NCBI RefSeq assembly: GCF_014873875.1
Contig: NZ_JADBEM010000001.1
Coordinates: 1,488,001-1,552,000 of the forward strand
Origin: Actinopolymorpha pittospori
GTDB taxonomy: Bacteria; Actinomycetota; Actinomycetes; Propionibacteriales; Actinopolymorphaceae
Length of the DNA stretch: 64,000 bases
Direction: 5' to 3'
Shown here: piece after piece, positions 23,909 through 31,519 of the stretch
Position numbering within the stretch: the first letter of the stretch is position 1
Layout: each line of letters opens with the position of its first letter
Notes under the pieces: model-generated
Seen by the model: only the letters and a program-made list of their open reading frames with translations
Told to the model about the DNA's origin: nothing
Databases searched by the model: none
Translations under genes and position numbers: made by a program

Positions 23909-26044
23909 GTGTTTTGGCGACGAATTGGGGAAGATCACCGGCCAACTCGGCGGCCGCGTCTCCTCCTCGTGCGGTTCCTTGTGCTCAGCGTGTTGACCGG
24001 CGGCTTGGTCGCGGGCATCGCGATCCCCTTCGCGGCCCTGGCCGGTCTCACGGCGAAGACGGCCTCCGACCGGTTCCAGGACCTGCCGGCCGGCCTGCAG
24101 GCACCGCTCCTGCCGCAGCGCACGATCATCGAGGCCGCCGACGGTTCGCCGATCGCCACCATCTGGGGCGACGCCGGCAACCGCGTGGAGGTGTCGCACG
24201 ACAAGATCGCACCGGTGATGCGACAGGCCCTGGTGTCCATCGAGGACAACCGCTTCTACTCCGAAGGACCGCTCGATCTCCGGAGCACCCTGCGCGCGCT
24301 GATCACCAACGCCTCCACAGGCGATGTCACGCAGGGAGGCTCCACCCTCACCCAGCAGTACGTCAAGAACGTCTTGCTGACTGAAGCCGGCACCGACAAG
24401 GCGGCACAGCAGGCGGCCGTCGAGGACACCGTCGGTCGCAAGCTGCAGGAACTGAAGTACGCGACCGAGATCGACAAGGACCTGTCGAAGGACCAGATCC
24501 TTGACGGCTACCTGAACCTGGTCAACTTCGGTGAGTCCGCCAACGGAGTCGAAGCCGCAGCCGAACGTTACTTCTCCACCACGGCCGCGAAGCTGACGCT
24601 CACCCAGGCCGCGACCTTGGCCGCGATCGTCAAGAGCCCGACGGCCTACGATCCGATCCAGCACCCGCAGAATGCTCTGGCGCGCCGCAACCTCGTCCTA
24701 CGGGACATGGCCTACGTGACGCACGCCATCACGCCCGCGCAGGCGGCCGAGGCCGAGCAGCAGCCCCTCGGGCTCGCGCCGACCACACCGCGCAACGGCT
24801 GCATCACAGCACAGGCCAGCGCCGCCTTCTTCTGCCAGTACGTCGTGAACGAACTCCGCACCAACCCGGTCTTCGGGAAGACCAAGGCCGAGCGCCAGAC
24901 GTTCCTCGACCATGGCGACCTGACGATCAGGACGACGATGGTTCCGGCAGCGGAGGAGGCGGCACAAACGGCCATCTTCGACAACGTGGCGCCGTCGGAC
25001 TCCGTCGCCTCCGACATGGTGATCGTCCAACCTGGCACCGGCCAGATCCAGGCGATGGCCCAGAGCCGGTCGATGGGCAGCGGCCAGGACCAGACGTACT
25101 TCAACTACGCCACCAGCACCGCGCTCGGTGGGACCAGTGGTTTTCAGGCCGGCTCGACCTTCAAGGCCTTCGTCGCGCTGGCCGCGCTGGAGCAGGGCAT
25201 CGCCGGTCCTGACACCGAGATCGACTCGCCGTACCAGCTGACCGACGGTCCCGACATCGCGACCTGCGTTGACGGCAAGCCCGGAGAGTGGGACTGGCTC
25301 GACTGGCAGCCAACCAACCAGACCCAGGCCGAGTCCGGCGCCAACACGATGACCAGCGCCTTCGCCAAGTCGGTCAACACCTACTTCATTCAGCTGGAGG
25401 AGCAGACCGGCCTGTGTGACCCGGCGCGGATCGCGCAGTCCTTCGGTGTGACCCAGGACAGCGACGACGGAACCGGTAAGCCGCTGGAGCAGTACGGCTC
25501 GTTCACCCTCGGCACCAACCTGATCACGCCGGTCGAGATGGCCAACGCCTACGCGACGCTCGCGGCGGACGGGAAGTACTGCAAGCCGACGGCGATCCTC
25601 AGTGTCACCAGCAACACCACCGGCGAGCAGCACGCCGTCCCGCATCCCGACTGCCGGCAGGTGATCGATCCGTCCTACACCCAGACACTGACCTCGATGC
25701 TCGAGGACGTCATCCAGGACCCGATCGGCACCGGTTACGACGTCGCGGATCCTGGTCGGCCCGCGGCCGGCAAGACCGGCACCAACGACAGCATGGCGAT
25801 GACGTGGTTCGACGGCTACACGCCGAACCTCGCCGCCGCGGTGTGGGTCGGCGACCCGGACCACCCCAACAGGCCCGAGACCGACGTGTCGCTGCACGGC
25901 ACCAACTTCCCCGAAGGCCGCTACATCGGCTCGCTCTACGGCTCCGCGGCGGCCGCACCCATCTGGGGCGAGGGGATGAAGGAAGCACTGGACGGCGAGA
26001 ACCTCCCGGTCCTTCCCTTCACCGCGAGCCCGGCACCCCTCTGA
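23909..26044 (+). CDS. Class A penicillin-binding protein (transglycosylase/transpeptidase)
   Basis: About 711 aa. A short basic N-terminus and one membrane helix (about 18-46) precede a GT51 glycosyltransferase domain with the catalytic Glu in S-I-E-D-N-R-F-Y and with G-G-S-T-L-T-Q-Q-Y-V-K-N. The transpeptidase domain carries S-T-F-K (S-x-x-K), S-V-N (S-x-N) and K-T-G-T. It polymerises and cross-links peptidoglycan outside the membrane. No PASTA domain is attached. The GTG at 23909 is chosen because it directly precedes the basic N-terminus. The frame stays open to 23750, so a longer protein is possible. It diverges from the catalase gene. Confidence 0.92.
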   Translation: MFWRRIGEDHRPTRRPRLLLVRFLVLSVLTGGLVAGIAIPFAALAGLTAKTASDRFQDLPAGLQAPLLPQRTIIEAADGSPIATIWGDAGNRVEVSHDKIAPVMRQALVSIEDNRFYSEGPLDLRSTLRALITNASTGDVTQGGSTLTQQYVKNVLLTEAGTDKAAQQAAVEDTVGRKLQELKYATEIDKDLSKDQILDGYLNLVNFGESANGVEAAAERYFSTTAAKLTLTQAATLAAIVKSPTAYDPIQHPQNALARRNLVLRDMAYVTHAITPAQAAEAEQQPLGLAPTTPRNGCITAQASAAFFCQYVVNELRTNPVFGKTKAERQTFLDHGDLTIRTTMVPAAEEAAQTAIFDNVAPSDSVASDMVIVQPGTGQIQAMAQSRSMGSGQDQTYFNYATSTALGGTSGFQAGSTFKAFVALAALEQGIAGPDTEIDSPYQLTDGPDIATCVDGKPGEWDWLDWQPTNQTQAESGANTMTSAFAKSVNTYFIQLEEQTGLCDPARIAQSFGVTQDSDDGTGKPLEQYGSFTLGTNLITPVEMANAYATLAADGKYCKPTAILSVTSNTTGEQHAVPHPDCRQVIDPSYTQTLTSMLEDVIQDPIGTGYDVADPGRPAAGKTGTNDSMAMTWFDGYTPNLAAAVWVGDPDHPNRPETDVSLHGTNFPEGRYIGSLYGSAAAAPIWGEGMKEALDGENLPVLPFTASPAPL

Positions 26045-26160
26045 TCCGGACGCGCCCAAACGAAGGCATCCGTGGCCTGCCGTGGCTGGCGGGTAGCCGC
26101 ATCCTCTGACCTGCCACACCGTCGTTCTGCCGGCGTCAGCGACAGAGGTTCGAGGTGTGC

Positions 26161-26997
26161 TCAGGCGGTACGGCCGTCGTAGAGCACGGGGTTGCGCGGT
26201 GTGTCCGGGACCTGGCCGATCTCCGTGCCAGGCATCCAGTTGCGGTCGGCCAACTGGTTGTCGTTGACCGGATCGCAGACACGGATGTCGGCATCCATGT
26301 AGATCACGGTCATCACCCGGCGCGGGATGGTGCTGTGGTTCGGACCGGCGTGGTGGAAGGTCCAGCCGCGGTGGAAGCTGGCATCACCCAACGCGAACGG
26401 CTCCACCACATCCTCGAAGTTCTGCTCGGCGACCGTCTGCGCCAGCTTCGCCTCCGACTCGTCGCTGATCGCCAGGTCGCGGCCATGCGCGAAGTTGTGA
26501 CTGCCGCGGGCGAAGGCCAGTGGGCCCATCTCGTACGGCGTCTCCTGCAGCGGCAGCCAGATCGTGCAGACCCGGTCACTCGACAGCGGCCAGTAGTACT
26601 GGTCGGCGTGCCAGGGAGTGATGCCGCCGCCGGACTCCTTGTACAGCGCCTGGTCGTGGTAGAGCCGCACCGCGTGCACGCCCAGAATCCGGGTGGCGAT
26701 CCCGGCGAGGCGGCGAGAGAAGACCAGTTCCTTGACCTTCGCGTTGTGCTCCCACAGGTTGGTCACCTGCAGGAAAGCCTTGCCGTAGGTGTCGCGCTCT
26801 GCCAGCGGCAGGTGCTGGGTGTTGAGTCGGATGACCTCGCTGGTGACCACGGGCTCGTACTCGGCGATGGTCTCGGATGAGAGCACCCTCGACAGATGGA
26901 TGAAACCGTCCCGCGCGAAGTCGGCGGTGGCGGTCCCTGGGAGCCCCTCGTAGGGAATGTCCAGCTCGGACCCCAGCGCTGCTGTTGTCACCGTCAT
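26161..26997 (-). CDS. Phytanoyl-CoA dioxygenase (PhyH) family Fe(II)/2-oxoglutarate enzyme
   Basis: A 278-aa PhyH-type protein. The facial triad is visible as H130-A-D132 (in T-P-W-H-A-D-Q-Y) and a distal His in T-F-H-H-A-G-P-N (about 215). R-R-V-M-T-V-I-Y-M-D near the end supplies the 2-oxoglutarate Arg. The family hydroxylates varied substrates, including in natural-product and osmolyte pathways, and the substrate here is unknown. AGGAG lies about 12 bases before the ATG. It is a single leftward gene facing the penicillin-binding-protein gene. Confidence 0.88.
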   Translation of the reverse strand: MTVTTAALGSELDIPYEGLPGTATADFARDGFIHLSRVLSSETIAEYEPVVTSEVIRLNTQHLPLAERDTYGKAFLQVTNLWEHNAKVKELVFSRRLAGIATRILGVHAVRLYHDQALYKESGGGITPWHADQYYWPLSSDRVCTIWLPLQETPYEMGPLAFARGSHNFAHGRDLAISDESEAKLAQTVAEQNFEDVVEPFALGDASFHRGWTFHHAGPNHSTIPRRVMTVIYMDADIRVCDPVNDNQLADRNWMPGTEIGQVPDTPRNPVLYDGRTA

Positions 26998-27257
26998 ACA
27001 GCACTACTCCTCGTGTCATCTGGTGTGCGCCTCGCCGGCATCCAGAGTTGCAGGACGCCCGGGAACCACACCTGCCCTTGTCCGGTTCCGGTACCGACAC
27101 TTCGCTTCCACCGAAGGATCGCCGCTTGGCCACGGGGGCTGACATGTGTACGGCTTCGACGTTCCTGCGGAACGTAGCCTTGGCAGTGAGGAATCGCTGG
27201 TCGACCATGTGCGCGGTACGACCAGGTAGGAACGGGCTTACTACGACCAATACTCAA

Positions 27258-28148
27258 ATGGGGCTTGCCATGCGGTATTCCTCGCCCTCTCAGGGTTTCA
27301 GGCTTGCTTACGATCGGCTGGGTTCTGGAGAGCCGGTGGTCCTCCTGCACGGCTGGCCTGGTGATCGGACCGACTACGACGCTCTGGCGCCGTTGCTGGA
27401 GGGTTTCGCCGATGTTGTCGTTCCCGATCTGCGCGGGTTCGGCGAGTCCGACAAGCATGCGGCCGATGCCGAGGAGATCTACTCCGGCCCGGGCCAGGCC
27501 CGGGGCGTCATCGCGCTCATGGACGAACTCGGCATCCGGGATGCGGTCCTCGCCGGATACGACGTCGGCAGCTTCGTCGCCCAGACGGTTGCCGCCATGC
27601 GTCCGGACCTCGTGCGCGCCCTGGTCGTCTCGCCGCCACTGCCTGGGGCGGGAGCACGGGTGCTCGAGTTGGATCCGGTGAAGGAGTTCTGGTACACGTC
27701 GTTCCACAACCTGAACCTCGCCGGTGAACTGGTCGACGGCAGACCCGAGGCGGTCCGCGCTTACCTGCAGCATTTCTGGTGCCACTGGTCAGGACCTGAG
27801 TACGTCGTCGACGAGCGTCGCATCGACCACCTGACAGAGATGTACTCACCACCGGGAGCGTTTGTCGCGTCCGTCATGTGGTACCGATCGTCAGGAAATC
27901 CCGTCACCGCGTACGCGCAGGAGACCACACCGACACCATCGGAGCGGCTCGCGGTTCCGACGACGATTCTCTGGCAGGAGAACGACCCGATCTTCCCTGT
28001 CTCCTGGTCGGACAGGCTGGATGACTTCTTCAGCGACTACACGTTCGAACGCCTTTCGACGGTCGGCCACTTCACTCCCCTGGAGGCGACCGATCGGTTC
28101 GTCTCGGCGATCCGGGAACGCACCCGCGTAACGGAGGCGCGTTCTTAG
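27258..28148 (+). CDS. Alpha/beta hydrolase, epoxide hydrolase/dehalogenase-like
   Basis: About 296 aa. The oxyanion-hole motif L-L-H-G-W-P-G and V-P-D-L-R-G-F-G-E-S are clear. The nucleophile elbow is G-Y-D-V-G-S, so the nucleophile is Asp rather than Ser, as in epoxide hydrolases and haloalkane dehalogenases. The late catalytic His is in S-T-V-G-H-F-T-P-L-E. The cap domain spans about 130-210. It likely hydrolyses an epoxide or C-halogen bond. Two in-frame ATGs (27258 and 27270) are both possible and neither has a clear ribosome site. It converges on the Ddn-type gene with a 12-bp gap. Confidence 0.87.
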   Translation: MGLAMRYSSPSQGFRLAYDRLGSGEPVVLLHGWPGDRTDYDALAPLLEGFADVVVPDLRGFGESDKHAADAEEIYSGPGQARGVIALMDELGIRDAVLAGYDVGSFVAQTVAAMRPDLVRALVVSPPLPGAGARVLELDPVKEFWYTSFHNLNLAGELVDGRPEAVRAYLQHFWCHWSGPEYVVDERRIDHLTEMYSPPGAFVASVMWYRSSGNPVTAYAQETTPTPSERLAVPTTILWQENDPIFPVSWSDRLDDFFSDYTFERLSTVGHFTPLEATDRFVSAIRERTRVTEARS

Positions 28149-28160
28149 CGCGGACGAGCT

Positions 28161-28550
28161 TCAGGAGGGGATGTGCCGTCCGGCCTTCGCCCGATATTCC
28201 GCGAAGCCGGGCTGGACCTCGACGGCCAGGGCGAAGAGCCGTTCGTACTCGGGCCCGGCCGGGACTTCCTCGGCCCTTGCGGCAAAGCTCTCGGTCCCGA
28301 GTTCGACCGTCAGGTCCGGGTGGGCTGCGAGATTGCGGTACCAGTCGGGGTGCCGGGGCGCGCCCCCGGCGGAGGCGATCACGAAGATGCCGTCACCGTC
28401 GCGGAAGTAGACGACCGGAGCGGTGCGCGACCGCCCACTGCGAGCCCCGGCGGTGGTGATCAGCGCCAGGTCGACCGTGGCGAATCGGCCACCCACGCGG
28501 CCACCGTTGCCCCGGAACTCCGCGATGACGTCCTTGTTGTGTTCCCACAT
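28161..28550 (-). CDS. Deazaflavin (F420)-dependent nitroreductase (Ddn) family protein
   Basis: A 129-aa split-beta-barrel protein. The pattern LALITTAGARSGRSRTAPVVYFRDGDGIFVIASAGGAPRHPDWYRNLAAHPD is diagnostic for the Ddn family, which uses reduced F420 to reduce quinones, nitro compounds or other acceptors. With the LLM-class enzyme at 7.3 kb it indicates that the organism makes F420. The protein ends with K-A-G-R-H-I-P-S. Physiological substrate unknown. Confidence 0.88.
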   Translation of the reverse strand: MWEHNKDVIAEFRGNGGRVGGRFATVDLALITTAGARSGRSRTAPVVYFRDGDGIFVIASAGGAPRHPDWYRNLAAHPDLTVELGTESFAARAEEVPAGPEYERLFALAVEVQPGFAEYRAKAGRHIPS

Positions 28551-28655
28551 GCCCTTGGACCCACGATCAGCCCAGGCCAGCCCGGCTGGGTCTGGTCGCG
28601 ACCCTAGCGCGATCCGGTCGCTCGGCCCAAGGACCCGACGACCGCACCCGAAGCG

Positions 28656-29363
28656 TTACGGAGCCTGCAGGCGATGAGGGCAGAGCGGGGTGCCGGTCGC
28701 CATGGCTCGCACGTACTCACCCGCGGCGGACGCGTCGTCCAGCCGGCTCGGGAAGGGCAGCCGGACGTCCGTGTGGCCCTGTGCGCGTTCGAGGCGAAGA
28801 GTGATCCCGTAACGATCCATCGCCGACGGAAGCACGCGGGCGGCCTGCTCCAGCGTCGCCGATGGGATCAGGCGCGTGAGCCCTTCGACGAGATCGGCGT
28901 GGGCGTCGGCGAGATGGACGAGCAGGTCCGCCTCGTAGGCGGCCAGCGGGTCGGTCTCCGCTGCCGCGAACGCCCCTGGATGCACGACGAGCACGCTGTC
29001 CAGAGTGTCGAGGGTGATCAGTTCTGGAGCCAGAACGCCCACTACGCACTCACATCCGCGGTCCGGTCGCGCACTCAGCGCTCCGGCGAGGGTCAGCCGG
29101 GCGCGGACGCGGGAGCGCACCGCCGTCGGAGCGACGTCGGTGAACTCGAGAACCGTCGGAACAGAGGTGTCCCCGGAGCAGGTGATGGTCTCGGCCGTCT
29201 CGCAGTCGGCAGGCAGATGGAGAACGACCTCGCCTGCCCTGTCGAGGGAGTGTCGGCCGGCCAGCGCCTGGCTGTCCGTGTCGGTGGTCATGGTCAGAGA
29301 AGCCGCCGCCGCGACCACCGATCGGGTTCGCTCCGCGACGGTGGGCTCGAAGCTGACATCCAT
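28656..29363 (-). CDS. DUF2470 domain protein, iron-regulated
   Basis: A 235-aa protein. The C-terminal part (about 135-225; DPLAAYEADLLVHLADAHADLVEGL...YGITLRLERAQGHTDVRLPFP) matches DUF2470, a domain found beside haem oxygenase/HugZ-like folds. The N-terminal part is a divergent beta domain with three Cys (in D-C-E-T, T-C-S and C-E-C). An iron box lies immediately upstream and overlaps the Shine-Dalgarno AAGGAGGT, so expression should rise under iron limitation. A role in haem or iron handling is inferred. Confidence 0.75.
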   Translation of the reverse strand: MDVSFEPTVAERTRSVVAAAASLTMTTDTDSQALAGRHSLDRAGEVVLHLPADCETAETITCSGDTSVPTVLEFTDVAPTAVRSRVRARLTLAGALSARPDRGCECVVGVLAPELITLDTLDSVLVVHPGAFAAAETDPLAAYEADLLVHLADAHADLVEGLTRLIPSATLEQAARVLPSAMDRYGITLRLERAQGHTDVRLPFPSRLDDASAAGEYVRAMATGTPLCPHRLQAP

Positions 29364-29372
29364 AGGACCTCC

Positions 29373-29391
29373 TTAGGCCAGCCTAAGCTAA
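29373..29391 (-). promoter_or_regulatory. Iron box (IdeR/DmdR-type operator)
   Basis: The minus-strand sequence TTAGCTTAGGCTGGCCTAA matches the 19-bp consensus TTAGGTTAGGCTAACCTAA at 16 of 19 positions and is near-palindromic. It ends 10 bases before the ATG of the DUF2470 gene, where a bound repressor would block transcription. Confidence 0.8.
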
Positions 29392-29507
29392 CTTATCGGC
29401 TCGTGGGTCGACTGGCCAGCACTTCCGCCAACCGGGGCCAGCCATGAGGAGACACCCGAGCCCGAGAGGTCCGAGGGTGGCGCGACACCTCCCGCGGAGC
29501 GTTCACT

Positions 29508-29645
29508 CTCAACCCAATGCAACGGAGGGGTCGACGACCGTTGCGTTAGATTTGGGACCCTTGCAACAATATCGAGGCGCTCACCTGCACATATGCCGTT
29601 CCGAAGCAACGCACGTGTTGCATCGATCTGGAATGCAACGTAGCG
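29508..29645. promoter_or_regulatory. Cluster of TGCAAC/GTTGCA sites upstream of DUF4097 gene
   Basis: At least six copies of GCAAC or its complement GTTGC lie within about 130 bp, several paired: GCAACGG...CCGTTGC, GCAACGCACGTGTTGC, and GTTGCATCGATCTGGAATGCAAC read as two arms around 11 bases. The spacing pattern suggests a multi-site operator for a repressor. No such regulator lies next to it. Confidence 0.45.
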
Positions 29646-29692
29646 TTTCCGGCGTCAGAAACAAACAGAACACGAACCCGCCGGAGACCACG

Positions 29693-30355
29693 ATGCACAC
29701 CTTCGACACCCCCGCCCCCATCACCGCCGTCCTGGACATCCCCGCCGGACGCATCCAGCTCATCGCCGCCGACCGCACCGACACCACCGTCGAGGTCACA
29801 CCCACCAACCCCGCCAAGAACCGCGACATCAAAACAGCCGAACAGACCAGCATCGACTACACCGACGGCGTGCTGACGATCCACACCACGGTCAAGAACC
29901 AGGTCCTCGGCCCCTCCGGCTCCATCCAGGTCACCATCCAGCTGCCCACCGGTTCCCAGGTCAACGCCAAAACCGCCGCCAGTGAACTGCGCGGCGTCGG
30001 CCGCCTCGGCAACCTCACCTTCACCGGCGCCTACCGCCACATCAAGATCGACGAAGCCGCCAACCTCCACCTCACCGCCATCGACGGCGACGTCGAGATC
30101 GGCCGGCTGAGCGGCCCCGCCGAAGTCACCACCGCCAGGGGCGACATCACCATCACCGAAGCCACCCACGGCAAAGTCGAACTCCGCACCCAGTACGGCG
30201 ACATCACCGTCACCACCGCCACCGGAGTCTCCGCCACCCTCGACGCCGGCACCACCTACGGACGCATCAACAACACCCTCAAAAACAACGGCACCCCCCA
30301 ACTCGACATCCGCGCCACGACCTCACACGGCGACATCACCGCCCACAGCCTCTGA
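29693..30355 (+). CDS. DUF4097 (toastrack) beta-repeat protein
   Basis: A 220-aa protein made of beta repeats: ITAVLDIPAGRIQLIAADRTDTTVEV at the start, and later ADGD/GDI-type turns (T-A-I-D-G-D-V-E-I-G, A-R-G-D-I-T-I-T-E-A, Q-Y-G-D-I-T-V-T-T-A). This is the DUF4097 fold. Its function is unknown, though family members often sit beside regulators or membrane stress genes. No signal peptide is seen. Codons are strongly C-ended with many Thr and Asn. CGGAG precedes the ATG. A cluster of TGCAAC sites lies upstream and a hairpin downstream. Confidence 0.85.
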   Translation: MHTFDTPAPITAVLDIPAGRIQLIAADRTDTTVEVTPTNPAKNRDIKTAEQTSIDYTDGVLTIHTTVKNQVLGPSGSIQVTIQLPTGSQVNAKTAASELRGVGRLGNLTFTGAYRHIKIDEAANLHLTAIDGDVEIGRLSGPAEVTTARGDITITEATHGKVELRTQYGDITVTTATGVSATLDAGTTYGRINNTLKNNGTPQLDIRATTSHGDITAHSL

Positions 30356-30395
30356 CCCACACCTTCGACAAGGCTTGACCGTGAACTGGCCGAAC

Positions 30396-30427
30396 AGGGC
30401 CGTCGGACCAACGGGTCTGGCGGCCCT
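30396..30427. terminator. Hairpin downstream of DUF4097 gene
   Basis: AGGGCCG and CGGCCCT form the outer stem, with a partly paired interior (GGACC/GGGTC) and an AAC turn. It sits 40 bp after the DUF4097 stop and before the iron box of the next gene, so it can end the upstream transcript. Confidence 0.55.
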
Positions 30428-30471
30428 GAGCGTTTCCGGACGAGACGCCGGATGCCCTTGGCTCATCGAGC

Positions 30472-30490
30472 TTAGGTAAGCCTAAGGTTG
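30472..30490 (+). promoter_or_regulatory. Iron box (IdeR/DmdR-type operator)
   Basis: TTAGGTAAGCCTAAGGTTG matches the degenerate consensus TWAGGTWAGSCTWACCTWA at 16 of 19 positions. It ends 23 bases before the ATG of the FhuF-like gene, so iron-dependent repression of that gene is expected. Confidence 0.78.
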
Positions 30491-30513
30491 CCGGGTCTCG
30501 GGAAGGACACGAC

Positions 30514-31502
30514 ATGACGCGCGTCAGCAACGAGGTGGAGTCGCTCGCCGACGCCTCGGTGGAGCGGGGTGGTGCTGCCCTGCTGACGGACGTCCCCGAC
30601 GCAGTGGACGTGCCCTTCCCAGCCGAGACGGCAACCCGGTGGGTCCGGCGGCACCACGCGGCACTCTTCCGCTACCACGACCCGCGGCGGAGGGTGGGCG
30701 GCTGCTGACCACCGAGGAGTTGGTCCGCGACGTGCTGCCGTCCCAGGCCGAGCAACTCGTGGCCGACGGCACTCCCCGTCCTGCCGCCGGGATGTATCTC
30801 GCGGGCTGGTACGCCGGTACCGCCGCGGAATTCGTGGGGTTGTCGCTCCTGGGGTCGGGCGCGGGATACCTTCTCGCCCCCGTCTCGACGCGGTGGTGGC
30901 GCAATCCCGACGGCTACGCGGACGCGCTCGACTTCGCGGACGTCACCCGCGTCGTCGTCCTCCCGGACCACCCGTGGAGCGGCCAGCCGGATACTCACAC
31001 GGTCACGACTCGGGCCGAGCAGGCCGAGTTCGTCGTCACCGCCCTGGTCGAGACGGTGGCGCCCGCGATCGACGCGCTCCAGCGCCTCACGCGGGCGGGG
31101 CGCGCGGGTCTGTGGCACCAGGTCGCTGACGCGATCGGCGCGGCACTGGTCGACCAGGACGCGGTCCCGGCGACACCCGAGGCGGTCGACCTGCTCCGCG
31201 GACTGCTCGCCGCCGACGCGCGGCCGTGGAAACGTCCGCCACGCGTCGAAGTGCTCGCCACCGGGGGCGGGCCGGTGTGGGTGACCCACAGGGGCGGCTG
31301 CTGCATGGCCTTCACCGAGCCTGCTGCGGACGACCTCGATCTCGACGACTACGACGCCGCGTTCCAGCAGGCGTTCCCCCGCACGGACGGACGCCCTGAC
31401 TACTGCCTCACCTGCAAGTTCCGGCCGTTCGCGGAGTCGGTCCGCATGCAGCTGTGGCGGCGCGAGCGCCTCGCCAACGAACGGTCCGCCCAGGCCGGGT
31501 GA
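30514..31502 (+). CDS. FhuF-like (2Fe-2S) ferric-siderophore reductase, apparent frameshift
   Basis: Two overlapping frames make one protein of about 329 aa. The first frame (30514-30708) has GGAAGGA before its ATG and reads MTRVSNEVESLADASVERGG up to R-Y-H-D-P-R-R. The second (from about 30690 to 31502) continues L-L-T-T-E-E-L-V-R-D and ends with G-G-C-C-M-A-F ... Y-C-L-T-C-K-F-R-P-F, the CC...CxxC ligand set of the FhuF 2Fe-2S domain, although the gap between the pairs is longer than usual. FhuF proteins release iron from siderophores by reduction. One base is missing or extra near 30690-30705. An iron box lies just upstream. Confidence 0.72.
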
Positions 31503-31519
31503 CGCCTGACGCGCCGCAC

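Noticed and set aside
24698..26119. 473-codon minus-strand frame
   Set aside because: It mirrors the penicillin-binding-protein coding sequence, which has full catalytic motifs.
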